Below, one piece after another: positions 1 to 7,646 of a stretch of 64,000 nucleotides of DNA. The first letter of the stretch is position 1, and each line of letters begins with the position of its first letter. Under the pieces are notes generated by a model. That model was not told the origin of the DNA. It saw only the letters and a program-made list of their open reading frames with translations, and ran no database searches. The translations under genes were made by a program, and so were the position numbers. This DNA is from an uncultured Paracoccaceae bacterium (GTDB lineage Bacteria > Pseudomonadota > Alphaproteobacteria > Rhodobacterales > Rhodobacteraceae). The stretch covers positions 1-64,000 of the forward strand of contig CANLYJ010000006.1 of NCBI GenBank assembly GCA_947495295.1, in the 5' to 3' direction.

Positions 1-58
1 GGAAGTCGACCGGCTTTGACGCCAGATACAGTTTGAAATTGCCCGATGGCGATATCAT
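1..58 (-). pseudogene. tnpB: IS66-family TnpB, 5' end only (cut by window edge)
   Basis: Read on the minus strand from the ATG at 58, this gives the first 19 residues of an IS66 accessory protein TnpB (starts MISPSGNFKLYLASKPVDF). They match the N-terminus of the complete tnpB at 470-820 residue for residue, although the DNA differs at several bases, so this is a second diverged copy and not a recent duplication. The start codon overlaps the tnpA stop as ATGA, the normal IS66 arrangement. The rest of the gene lies outside the window, so whether this copy is intact cannot be judged. Confidence 0.75.
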
Positions 59-219
59 GCGCGCGCCTCAATAGCCAGGATTACCTTCACCAGGTCATCG
101 ACGGGATATGTGTCGGGGAGCGCAACATTGATGGCCTTATAGTGAATAACGATCTGTTCGCGGTCAATTTCGGCACTTGCGAGATGCTCTTGTTCCTCAA
201 CGACGACTTCTGAGAAAAG
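55..219 (-). pseudogene. tnpA: IS66-family TnpA (Orf1), C-terminal fragment, minus copy
   Basis: The minus strand encodes the C-terminal ~54 residues of an IS66 TnpA protein, including the conserved tail YPVDDLVKVILAIEARA before a TGA at 57-55. It aligns with the right-hand copy (tail YPVDDLMKIILSIEGRA at 417-473). Upstream of about position 219 the sequence switches to the right-hand copy on the other strand, so the N-terminal helix-turn-helix part is missing. IS66 TnpA is an accessory DNA-binding protein needed with TnpB and TnpC for transposition; this fragment cannot act. Confidence 0.7.
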
Positions 220-473
220 GCGTTCCTTACGATGCGATGCTCGTGTACAAGTGGCGCTCGGATGTCCGACGCGTGGGTGCGAGACAAACGTCGCGACGCG
301 AAGAGCGTGTTTTTACGGAAGTCATCATAGCGGATCAGACGTGTGGTCGGCCCGCTGAAACGGAGAGTAATCAGATCGTCGTTCACTTCAAGGACGTCAA
401 TATTGCCCTTCCTGCCGCATATCCCGTCGATGATCTGATGAAGATCATTCTGTCTATTGAGGGACGCGCATGA
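219..473 (+). pseudogene. tnpA: IS66-family TnpA (Orf1), C-terminal part, plus copy
   Basis: From about 222 an open frame reads GVPYDAMLVYKWR and then continues to a tail VVHFKDVNIALPAAYPVDDL typical of IS66 TnpA, ending at a TGA that overlaps the tnpB start. The N-terminal half is replaced by the inverted minus-strand copy, so the gene is truncated at a head-to-head junction near 215-222. The open frame continues artificially to a TTG at 177 through the other copy. Not functional by itself. Confidence 0.7.
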
Positions 474-820
474 TCTCGCCTTCCGGCAATTTCAAACTCT
501 ATCTGGCATCAAAGCCGGTCGACTTCCGAAAAGGCATGGATGGACTGGCAGCGATCGTCATGAACGAGTTTGATCTCGATCCGTTTAGTGGGGCTATCTT
601 CATCTTCCGCTCAAAGCGAGCGGATCGGCTGAAGCTGATCGTTTGGGATGGCACCGGGCTTGTCATGACGTACAAGCGGATTGAGGGTGCTGGCTTTGTC
701 TGGCCACAGATGAGTGACGGGGTGATCACGATCAATCGCTCCCAGTTTGAGGCCTTGTTCGAGGGCCTGGACTGGCGACGCGTTGTGCCGCGACACAGCC
801 GACGTCCAGCGGCAGTGTAG
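470..820 (+). CDS. tnpB: IS66-family accessory protein TnpB
   Basis: A 116-residue protein with the hallmark IS66 TnpB sequence: VDFRKGMDGLAAIV near residues 17-30, GAIFIFRSKRADRLKLIVWDGTGLVM in the middle and the tail QFEALFEGLDWRRV. The length is the family norm (about 115). ATG at 470 overlaps the tnpA stop (ATGA). TnpB is required for transposition of IS66 elements together with TnpA and the DDE transposase TnpC. No tnpC follows: the next sequence is an unrelated relic, so this is a stranded accessory gene in a broken element. Confidence 0.88.
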   Translation: MISPSGNFKLYLASKPVDFRKGMDGLAAIVMNEFDLDPFSGAIFIFRSKRADRLKLIVWDGTGLVMTYKRIEGAGFVWPQMSDGVITINRSQFEALFEGLDWRRVVPRHSRRPAAV

Positions 821-824
821 ATGT

Positions 825-1361
825 ATGATGAGGGACTTGGCTTGCCGCGCGGAGGGCGCAGCCGAATTAATCCACGCCAGGATCACGCCTGCCTGGACCC
901 GAGATCAATGGCTGAGCTGGGGCGATATCAAGGATCCCATGCAGGCCGATCACATCCATCGCAGCTTTCCAGATGCTAACCCGGCCTATATCGCTGCCCT
1001 GCAAGGGCTCCTCCGGACGGCCCGCTCGTTCAAGCTCACGACCAACCGCCATCTTCAAGTCTACGGTGATATCGGTGAACTTTAGGGTGCGATCGTTCAC
1101 GGGATCGCTTTGCATCGGTTTGGTGCCGAAGGCTCTGATGGGCGGCTTGGCGATGACTTCGTCGAGATCAAGACAATCTCGCCGTTCAAGAATTGGCAGG
1201 TCGTGAAGATCCGCATGGATCGACACTTCAGCAAGATTCTTGCTGTGCGCGTGATGCAGGACTTCTCTGTTCAAGGGGTGATGGTGTCACGATCTGACCT
1301 GCCAAAACCAGACGGTCCCGAAATGATCCTCGGATGGGAGTTCTTGCAGCGACTGACGTGA
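825..1361 (+). pseudogene. Hypothetical protein (DUF6998-like), interrupted by an in-frame TAG
   Basis: One reading frame runs 178 codons from ATG 825 to TGA 1361 with a single in-frame TAG at 1083-1085. It reads ...HLQVYGDIGEL-stop-GAIVHGIALHRF..., then EGSDGRLGDDFVEIKTISPF and a downstream basic segment. Frame and sequence character continue smoothly across the stop, so a point mutation (perhaps Tyr to stop) is the simplest cause. The D-x(n)-ExK pattern (DDFVEIK) resembles the core of PD-(D/E)xK nuclease-like folds. I recall similar uncharacterised alphaproteobacterial proteins (DUF6998-like), but family membership is from memory. The first ~15 codons may be junction sequence rather than native N-terminus. 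Confidence 0.55.
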
Positions 1362-1612
1362 GCGGCGTTTGGGTCCTTGAACAGGACGGAGGAGATCAAA
1401 CCAGTTGTTCACCAAATTGCCGACATTCACAAACAGGCAAGCCAATATGTGCTATGCGGGACAAACCGAGCTTTCGCCGCAACTGCTCCAATGGCTGCTT
1501 TGGGATTTTCCGGTCAAAAGTCACCAAACATGTTGGTCACACAGTCGGTTGAGTTTCGCTCCCAATGGGCTAGAAAGTTGGTGAGCAGACCCATTGTGGC
1601 AGGCGCAAGTGA
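1362..1612. other. Non-coding relic stretch
   Basis: No convincing gene. Short open frames exist on the plus strand (for example 1377-1637) but show no recognisable family. This is the gap between the interrupted orphan gene and the start-less phosphotransferase and probably contains the breakpoint that removed the latter's 5' end. Confidence 0.4.
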
Positions 1613-1714
1613 GAGAAGAGCATCGATAACCTTCTAAATTTCTTTGGCGTCAGCACGTCTAGCCTTATCGGCTCTGGGGTCGAGGCCGAAGTATTCGCGC
1701 TCACCAAGGAAACT

Positions 1715-2467
1715 GTGCTGCGCGTAAACCGCAAAGGCTCTGTTAAATCCGACGTTGCAGCTCGTATAGAACTCTTGAACCGGATGAACTCAGGATCACA
1801 GCACGGTCGGTTCGAAATCCCCTCTGTTGTTGATTTTGGCTTCAAATTTGGTTTTGATTTTACAATCGAAAAACGCTTAAGCGGTATCCCTCTGAGTGAT
1901 GAGCTTAAGCAGGTATCCGGCTCGAAGCGCGCCGCTTTGATTGATGACTACCTAAAGGTATCTACACAACTTTCTCGTTTGTTTATCGGCGACGGGGCGT
2001 ATGGCGAGTTGGGGCTAGGCGAACCGATACGCAATCCGCGCTTCAAGGAATTCCTGAGACAGCGCGCCCAGCAATCCTTGGACGTATGTCAACTCGACGT
2101 TGATCTTGAGAACATTCTCGATGCTATCGACAATCCAAGTCAGCCGGAGCTGGTACACTTAGACTATTGTCCATCGAATGTTATGAATTCAGAGGGCAAA
2201 ATCACCGGTGTCTTGGATTTTGGAGGCACAACAATTGCGGGAAGCTCAGCCTTCAACCCGATTGTGGCGACTGCATTTCTTGACCCCACTATCACGCCTG
2301 TGGCGACCGGGAATGACCACCATCAAGCTCTCGATTGGCTTGATGGCTTGGGACAGTCTGAAAGCACTCTGGCCATGAAAAAATGGCTGGCCGCCTACTG
2401 GTCATTCTGCGGCAGAGATAAGGACCTGCCACTCTTTAAATGGTGCCGCAGAACCTTAAACGTGTAG
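1715..2467 (+). CDS. APH/choline-kinase-like phosphotransferase, 5' end missing
   Basis: A 250-residue protein of the aminoglycoside phosphotransferase-like kinase superfamily. The catalytic loop VHLDYCPSNVM fits the HxDxxxxN pattern and LDFG supplies the metal-binding Asp. Substrate cannot be told; these kinases act on aminoglycosides, choline, sugars or amino alcohols. The GTG at 1715 is the only possible start, yet the same frame is open back to a TGA at 1610-1612 and encodes a convincing N-lobe (SLIGSGVEAEVFALTKETV, the glycine-rich ATP loop) with no ATG, GTG or TTG. So translation from 1715 would lack the ATP-binding loop, and the gene has probably lost its true start. Base composition looks more AT-rich than the metabolic genes to the right, consistent with transfer. 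Confidence 0.72.
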   Translation: MLRVNRKGSVKSDVAARIELLNRMNSGSQHGRFEIPSVVDFGFKFGFDFTIEKRLSGIPLSDELKQVSGSKRAALIDDYLKVSTQLSRLFIGDGAYGELGLGEPIRNPRFKEFLRQRAQQSLDVCQLDVDLENILDAIDNPSQPELVHLDYCPSNVMNSEGKITGVLDFGGTTIAGSSAFNPIVATAFLDPTITPVATGNDHHQALDWLDGLGQSESTLAMKKWLAAYWSFCGRDKDLPLFKWCRRTLNV

Positions 2468-2570
2468 CGCAAATTCGTCTGCATATGACAGTGTTGCAGC
2501 CCGATCACCGAACGCCTGATCGCCGAAGAAAACCGGCCGCTGCAACCTAACCATACGCAACAAACGTAGA

Positions 2571-3197
2571 CTAAGCCGACCTTGTAGCGCGCGCCGTGAA
2601 CACCCCCGCCACAAACAAGCAGCTTGCTCCGACACGGTTTAGAAGCCGCATAGCCGCTGGCTTTTGAAATTGTGTTCTCATGCCATTTGCAAAAAAGAGC
2701 CAAAACAGGCTGTTCAGCGTAGCGACTGCCAAGAACGTAATGATCAAAATAGAAAACTGCTGGAAGATCGGGCCTATCGGGCTCACGAATTGAGGGACGA
2801 AAGCCACGTAGAAGGCAGGGCCTTTGGGGTTAAGAGCGCTAATCAAAAGAGCCTGCCAAAAAAGCCCCGGTAACGGCTTTGACGCCGCCCCTTCACTAAG
2901 CGACAAATCCTCAACAGGCGCCGTCCAAAGGGAATAGGCCAGCCATATCAGATACATCGCACCCGCCAGCTTAAGCAGCGTAAAGAGAAAAGCAGACGTC
3001 GCCAGAACCGCGCCCGCCCCCAAAAGAGACAGTGACATCGCGATGAACGCGCCAAGCACGACACCTGGAATTGTCGCAAGGCCTGACCGTTTTCCATCGC
3101 GGATCGCGTAGTTGACCGTCAAAACAATGTTTGGGCCAGGAATGAGAACAACAATCGCACTTGCCACGGCGAAGGCGATCCACGTTTCATAGGTCAT
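2571..3197 (-). CDS. LysE-family exporter
   Basis: A 208-residue inner-membrane protein with about six hydrophobic segments and the LysE/RhtB start pattern (residues 5-35, with VLIPGPNIVLTVNYAIRDG) in which the PGPN motif is conserved. The family exports amino acids such as lysine, threonine, homoserine and derivatives. The conserved LNPKGPAFYVAFVPQF segment sits mid-protein. It is followed downstream on the same strand by nothing related and preceded, after about 130 bp, by a second diverged LysE gene. Substrate unknown. Confidence 0.87.
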   Translation of the reverse strand: MTYETWIAFAVASAIVVLIPGPNIVLTVNYAIRDGKRSGLATIPGVVLGAFIAMSLSLLGAGAVLATSAFLFTLLKLAGAMYLIWLAYSLWTAPVEDLSLSEGAASKPLPGLFWQALLISALNPKGPAFYVAFVPQFVSPIGPIFQQFSILIITFLAVATLNSLFWLFFANGMRTQFQKPAAMRLLNRVGASCLFVAGVFTARATRSA

Positions 3198-3329
3198 TAT
3201 TAACTCCGATCATTCAAATTGCTGATGCCGATAAGACTGGAAAGCCAACCGGATTGAAAGCGCAATACTTCGCTGCCAGCGGCATCAACGCCCGCCCTTT
3301 GCTTCATCGCAAGCAATCCGAACCCGAGA

Positions 3330-3959
3330 CTATCGTTGTGGCTGGAAGTCCTTGCTGGCCAGCAAGGCAGCAGCTGCAATCATCAGTACCCCGCAAACCT
3401 TGTTCACCAAGCCAAATGAAAACTGTTTTAGCGCTGTAGCCGCTCGGACCCCTAACCAGCCCCAAAGCATCAAAATTGCCCCATCAACCACCAGATATGT
3501 GACACCCAAAATGAAGAGCTGTGGCAAAACGGGCATCGTCGGGTCTATGAACTGCGGGAACAGCGCGCCGAAAAATACAACAGCAAATGGGTTCGCCATA
3601 GATGTCACAAAGCCTTGTCGGAACAGTTTAAATGATTGACCAGACGAGTTGGCGGTAACGTCATCAGCTTTGTCTCTTGAGAGAATGAGCTGGACCCCAA
3701 TCCAGACCAGATAGGCGACCCCTAGCCATTTGATCCAGATGAAGGCCGTTGCAGAGGTTGCGATAATTGCCGCCAAACCAAACGCAGCGCCCGTCATTTG
3801 CAAGCTGTTGGCGGTCAAGTCTCCAGCGATTGTATAAGCGCTGCGCCGAAGCCCATGTCTTACGCTGTTCGATATGATGAGGAGCTGGCTCGTGTCGGGG
3901 GGCGTCGCAAAAAACACGGCTACTGCCATCAAATAGATCATATACGTTTCTATTGTCAT
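3330..3959 (-). CDS. LysE-family exporter
   Basis: A 209-residue membrane protein (start MTIETYMIYL at 3959; an upstream start at 3977 adds six basic residues). It has the LysE/RhtB architecture with six hydrophobic stretches, but the normally conserved PGPN near the first helix reads TPPDTS, so the family motif is altered. The mid-protein MANPFAVVFFGALFPQF corresponds to the conserved NPK/GAL..PQF region. It lies on the same strand as the neighbouring LysE gene at 2571, from which it differs strongly, so the pair is an old duplication or independent acquisition rather than a fresh tandem copy. Confidence 0.82.
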   Translation of the reverse strand: MTIETYMIYLMAVAVFFATPPDTSQLLIISNSVRHGLRRSAYTIAGDLTANSLQMTGAAFGLAAIIATSATAFIWIKWLGVAYLVWIGVQLILSRDKADDVTANSSGQSFKLFRQGFVTSMANPFAVVFFGALFPQFIDPTMPVLPQLFILGVTYLVVDGAILMLWGWLGVRAATALKQFSFGLVNKVCGVLMIAAAALLASKDFQPQR

Positions 3960-3977
3960 GGTCCGAGCCCTTCGCAA

Positions 3978-4226
3978 CCGTTTCCATAGGCTACGACCGA
4001 TCCCCTTCGCCGGTCAAACTGTCATTGCAGTCTCCACTTTGATGACGTCGCCCAGGTCACAGTGAGGTCTCGATGCCGGTCATTCATGTGTCCTGCAGCA
4101 TCGGTGGCTATGGGCTCAGTTTCGCCGTTCGCGGCAAAATGCATGAAGGTCAGCTTGGCAGGGCAAGACTTGCTCAAGGGAAGTCGTGCCAACAGGGACC
4201 CGACTGACATTGCGTCAGGACCCCCT
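3978..4226. other. Intergenic, nothing recognised
   Basis: About 250 bp with only short open frames that resemble no family I recognise. It may contain decayed coding sequence; nothing specific can be supported. Confidence 0.3.
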
Positions 4227-4742
4227 CTAATCATTGATGGGCTTCTTCTTCCGCGCCCTCGCAAGAATGGCCGCGACAGTCGTTCTTGAAATACCTAGAA
4301 TTCTTGCGGTCTTCGATGCGTCTTTGCCATTGTCTTGGTAGGTGCGAAGAACGGTTTCGTCAGTGAGTCCCTTAAGGAAGTTTCCCGGTAGCCGGACCTC
4401 GCCTATCCGATCGGCAATCCTCTTGATGCTGTCGCCTGACATCATGTGGAGCGCTTTGATTTTGCGATCCGACGCACCGGACCTGATGGCATCCTCGATC
4501 ATCCTGTCAACGTCAAAACCTTCTGCGATACATTCTTTGCGGATCCGTTTATGGCTGAGGCAACCAACCCCCTCGCTTACCACGCGAACGGATTTCTCGA
4601 TTTCGAGAACGATCGAAAGAAGCGTGCCGAGGTTTCCGTCACCAGCCCCAGTTGGTGTAAGCGTCATGTAGTATTTGGGACGATGGCCGAGAATCTCTTC
4701 AAGGGCTGCATACCAGTCGACCTTGTGATTGCTTTTATCCAT
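4227..4742 (-). CDS. Hypothetical protein with C-terminal helix-turn-helix
   Basis: A 171-residue protein with no family I can name. The last 40 residues (DASKTARILGISRTTVAAIL) have the spacing of a Fis/resolvase-type helix-turn-helix, followed by a basic tail RARKKK, so DNA binding is likely. The N-terminal half contains a leucine-rich stretch GNLGTLLSIVLEIEKSVRVV and a polar middle. It could be a transposase-associated or regulatory protein; it lies in the region with IS remnants. The gene is monocistronic with a long leader upstream. Confidence 0.6.
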   Translation of the reverse strand: MDKSNHKVDWYAALEEILGHRPKYYMTLTPTGAGDGNLGTLLSIVLEIEKSVRVVSEGVGCLSHKRIRKECIAEGFDVDRMIEDAIRSGASDRKIKALHMMSGDSIKRIADRIGEVRLPGNFLKGLTDETVLRTYQDNGKDASKTARILGISRTTVAAILARARKKKPIND

Positions 4743-4982
4743 TGTTCAGTTTGATCCCCAATTTAAAAAACCGCACCAGTTCTGGTATTTCTGGCCGATT
4801 TCGAGATCGAACTGCACAAGTTACTGATTAAATAGCATTTTTTTGTTGACCGTGAATCGACCGATTCTTATCACTCAGATTAGAGACCGGCCGCGCCGCA
4901 TGAAATAGAAATCTAAATACTATGACTTATGATTTCGACGATTTTAGCGGACAAGTTCGGTTTCGCAAAAGTTAGAAGAAAA
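4743..4982. other. AT-rich intergenic region
   Basis: About 240 bp of noticeably AT-rich sequence upstream of the HTH gene. It contains a small perfect dyad GAATCG-AC-CGATTC at 4854-4867, next to a TTGACC at 4846-4851. It may hold the promoter or operator of the minus-strand HTH gene. No gene seen. Confidence 0.35.
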
Positions 4983-5015
4983 GCGGCGATGCCAAAACTG
5001 GCACCGCCGTTTTTT
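4983..5015. terminator. Bidirectional intrinsic terminator
   Basis: CGGCGATGCC (4984-4993) pairs with GGCACCGCCG (5000-5009) with one mismatch around a 6-nt loop. A run of six T follows on the plus strand and a CTTTTCTTCT tract on the minus strand. It lies just past the stop of the minus-strand TRAP permease fragment, so it is probably that operon's native terminator, left behind when the rest of the transporter was lost. Confidence 0.75.
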
Positions 5016-5031
5016 GCTCGCATGGCCACGT

Positions 5032-5424
5032 CTATTTCGTAATGATCTCGGGGCCCATAAATGTGTTGGGCAAGACCGTCGAAATCCACGGCACATAGGT
5101 CACCAGGATCAAGAAGACAAAGAGCACCGCGAGGAATGGCAGTGCCGCACGCACTACGCTCATCATTGGCATACCAGCCACACCGGAGGTCACAAAGAGG
5201 TTCAGCCCAACCGGAGGTGTAATCATACCGATCTCCATGTTGACGACCATGATGATGCCGAGATGGATCGGATCAATGCCAAGCTCAATCGCGATTGGGA
5301 ACACCAGTGGCGCTACGATCACCAGCAGTCCCGACGGTTCCATGAGCTGGCCGCCGATTAACAGGATGATGTTGACGACGATCAAGAACATGACCGGCCC
5401 GAAACCAGCAGAAAGCATCGCATT
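5032..5424 (-). pseudogene. TRAP transporter large permease (DctM), C-terminal fragment
   Basis: The minus strand encodes the last ~130 residues of a TRAP large membrane subunit: hydrophobic helices containing LLIGGQLMEPSGLLVIVAP, then the conserved GIDPIHLGIIMVVNMEIGMITPPVGLN, then FVTSGVAGMPM and a final helix. DctM proteins are about 425-445 residues, so two thirds are missing. At about 5418-5425 the sequence passes directly into a beheaded LysR gene on the opposite strand. The open frame continues through the junction to 5505 but those residues are antisense LysR sequence. Inner membrane; non-functional. Confidence 0.85.
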
Positions 5425-6213
5425 TCTGAACGGGTCTCTGCGTTGGAACATGAACTTGGCGCCCGGCTGTTTTTCAGAACGACACGGCAGGTTAGCCTGA
5501 CCCAAGCTGGGTCAGAGTTCGTCCAGGATGCCAAAAGGATACTTGCCGATATCGAAAGAGCGGTCTCAAATGTTCGCCACACCGCCGAGTCTGACCTACG
5601 CCACATCCGTGTGAGCGGGGTCGATGAGGCGATATCAATGCTGCTGCCCAAAGCTCTCCTGGCCTTTCGTCGGACGGACCCGAAGGTCCATGTGCAAGTA
5701 CTGGAAACCTCGTCTTCTGAACAACATTCCCAAGAGTTGATTGGCCATCGTACTGATGTGGCCTTCGTGCGCACCCCTCAACAAGACGATTTTATAACCA
5801 GTGAGCTGCTTCATCGGCAGCCGGTGTTGGTGGTCCTTGCCGATACAAACCCTCTTTCAAGCTCTGCCTCTTTGTCGGCGTCCGATATCGCCAACCAGCC
5901 AATCGTCGGGTATCCCAAACACGCCCGACCAATCCTGCACGAAGCGTTGTGGAGCGGTTTTCGCAAGATTGGCGCTCAACCAAACATTGTCTGTGAGATC
6001 ATTGATAAGTCCACAATGTTGCAGTTTGTAGCTCAGGGACTCGGAATTGCATTGGCACCTGCCTGGGTCAGGAATATCGCCCCGCCGGGTGTTTCCTTCG
6101 TCCCGTTTGAACCATGCGAAAACCTTATTGACCTATACGTTGCATTTCGCAAATCGGGAAATTCAGACACCGTCAAAAGATTCGTCGATGCAGTAAGAAA
6201 AACCACGGTCTAA
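5425..6213 (+). pseudogene. LysR-family regulator lacking its N-terminal DNA-binding helices
   Basis: Family similarity begins at about 5425 with SERVSALEHELGARLFFRTTRQVSLTQAG, which corresponds to the recognition helix end and wing of a LysR winged HTH. The first ~40 residues, with most of the helix-turn-helix, are absent. The remaining ~220 residues form a normal type-2 periplasmic-binding-like effector domain ending VDAVRKTTV. The only in-frame start is a TTG at 5443, which gives 256 residues with no usable DNA-binding domain. The break coincides exactly with the break of the TRAP permease on the other strand, so one rearrangement destroyed both. Confidence 0.85.
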
Positions 6214-6272
6214 GGGTCCGAGACCGTGATTTTCCTCGATGGTATGGTACCGCTGTTCAATGCAGCACTTAA

Positions 6273-6416
6273 CAAACGCGTGGCCGCCAAACTCTGGAAG
6301 CAGCCGTTAACAAAGAAAGCGTCAAAGTCTGGAATGTCCCGCTGACCGACCGGCCCGGCCCAAGATCGGATGTCGGGTTTGGGCTGGAAACTGAAGTTAT
6401 CCGCGGCGTGCGCTGA
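6273..6416 (+). pseudogene. C-terminal scrap of an unidentified protein
   Basis: An open stretch with no start codon ends at a TGA at 6414-6416. Its translation is protein-like (VKVWNVPLTDRPGPRSDVGF, ending ETEVIRGVR) and clearly not random, but I cannot assign a family. It is probably the tail of a gene lost in the same rearrangements that truncated the neighbours. Confidence 0.35.
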
Positions 6417-6464
6417 AAGGAAGTGCGCCAATATAGGCCCAAATGCCTGTGCCGGGAGGTCCCA

Positions 6465-6566
6465 AATAGGGGGTCAGATGCAACGCTTACCGAATAAGCT
6501 ACTCGGGTCGCCGCGATCTGATCCAGATCGCGGATTGGATGTAAGCGTTGCATCTGATCCCCTATT
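6465..6566. repeat. 102-bp inverted-repeat element (MITE-like or collapsed IS)
   Basis: The 26-bp arm at 6465-6490 is the reverse complement of 6541-6566 with a single mismatch. The 50-bp interior carries a second perfect stem, CCGCGATCTG (6511-6520) with CAGATCGCGG (6524-6533). There is no room for a transposase. Such a structure fits a miniature inverted-repeat transposable element, two IS ends brought together by internal deletion, or a structured intergenic repeat. It lies inside a 500-bp gene-free stretch between a broken LysR gene and the intact sugar operon. Confidence 0.7.
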
Positions 6567-6728
6567 CGGTCTTGTCCTGCTGGCCACAAGGGTCTGTGTA
6601 CTGGCGCTACGCTGCAATCGCACTGCTCGCTGCGAATGTCCGGGACGATACATCTTTGAAACCGTCGAGCGGGCACAAGATCAGACGACACAATGGCTCA
6701 TCCCGGTCTAATAACAGTTCACGGGCCT
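6567..6728. other. Intergenic, nothing recognised
   Basis: About 160 bp between the inverted-repeat element and the stop of the EamA transporter gene. Short open frames only. The downstream end of the 16-gene minus-strand operon falls here, but no clear intrinsic terminator was seen. Confidence 0.3.
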
Positions 6729-7592
6729 TCAGTTTTGTTTCGACAGTTGCACGGCCAGAATGCCAGCGGCGATGACTGCAACGCCGACGATGTCAAGCGC
6801 GCCTACCCGTTCGTTGAGCAGAAGGGCTGCGATGAACACCCCGAAGAACGGGTTGAGGAAGTGGAAAGTCGATGCGCGTACTGCGCCGATCCGCCCAACC
6901 AACAGGAACCAGATCAGTGTTGCGCCTAATCCCGGCACCAGGGTCGTGTAGATGAAGGCCACGATCAGTTGCCAGTTCCAGGTCACGATCATGTCTTCCA
7001 GTATCAGCGCAGGTCCCCATAGTGCCGCGCTGCCAACCAGCATTTGTAGCCCAACGATCATCAGCACGTTGCCACCGGATGATGCGCCAAGCACGGCCAT
7101 TGTGGCGACGGTCAACGATATCACCCCTAGCACGCACAAACCCAAGCCGAACAAGTCGACCCCGCCTTGTACCCGTGCCCCCATGATCAGCGTGACCCCG
7201 ACCAGCCCGGCAACCAGCCCGGCCAGTCCCAGCGGCTTAACCTTTGTTCCAAAGACCAGCCATCCCGCCAGCGCCACCAACAGTGGCATTGTTGATGCGA
7301 TAATGGCGGCCAGTGAAGCGGCGATTGTCTGCATCGCCACAAAATTCAGCCCGAGGTATAGTGCGTTCTGGCAAATCCCGAAGATCAGGACACCGGTCCA
7401 TTGGCGGCGGGTCAGGCGCATTGACTGACCCAATGCTGACGCGATGCCGACGCCGATCAGACCGGAAATCAGAAACCGCAAGGCAAGGGCTGCCAGTGGT
7501 GGTGCATATTCCACAATCACCCGGGCTGATGTGAAGGCCGACGACCACATCAACGCAAAGGTCAGGCCCATGATGATTGCTTTGAGATCCAT
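6729..7592 (-). CDS. EamA/DMT-family transporter
   Basis: A 287-residue inner-membrane protein with ten predicted hydrophobic helices in two EamA repeats. The first repeat begins MGLTFALMWSSAFTSARVIV; the second ends PFFGVFIAALLLNERVGALDIVGVAVIAAGI, a typical drug/metabolite transporter signature. Members export or import metabolites such as sugars, amino acids and their derivatives. It is the last gene of the long minus-strand sugar operon, so it may export a pathway intermediate or product. A 7-5-7 hairpin lies directly upstream and no clear Shine-Dalgarno is visible. Confidence 0.88.
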   Translation of the reverse strand: MDLKAIIMGLTFALMWSSAFTSARVIVEYAPPLAALALRFLISGLIGVGIASALGQSMRLTRRQWTGVLIFGICQNALYLGLNFVAMQTIAASLAAIIASTMPLLVALAGWLVFGTKVKPLGLAGLVAGLVGVTLIMGARVQGGVDLFGLGLCVLGVISLTVATMAVLGASSGGNVLMIVGLQMLVGSAALWGPALILEDMIVTWNWQLIVAFIYTTLVPGLGATLIWFLLVGRIGAVRASTFHFLNPFFGVFIAALLLNERVGALDIVGVAVIAAGILAVQLSKQN

Positions 7593-7600
7593 ATGTCGCG

Positions 7601-7619
7601 CCTATCGCGTTTCGATAGG
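7601..7619 (-). promoter_or_regulatory. Intercistronic hairpin before the EamA gene
   Basis: CCTATCG (7601-7607) and CGATAGG (7613-7619) form a perfect 7-bp stem with a 5-nt loop, ending nine bases before the EamA start codon on the minus strand. It occupies the place of a ribosome binding site. It could be an mRNA processing site, a translational control element, or a protein operator. Confidence 0.5.
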
Positions 7620-7646
7620 GAACGAAACCTGTCTGGTGCCGCGCGA

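Noticed and set aside
87-386. 99-codon minus-strand frame over the IS66 junction
   Set aside because: It runs out of the real minus-strand TnpA frame and through the antisense of the other copy; the true frame is shown by the conserved TnpA tail.
4022-4264. Possible small gene next to the HTH protein gene
   Set aside because: No ribosome site, no family similarity, and the frame overlaps the supported HTH gene end.
5443-6213. Functional short LysR regulator from the TTG at 5443
   Set aside because: Family similarity already starts before the TTG and in the middle of the winged helix, and the same point truncates an opposite-strand gene; it is a pseudogene.
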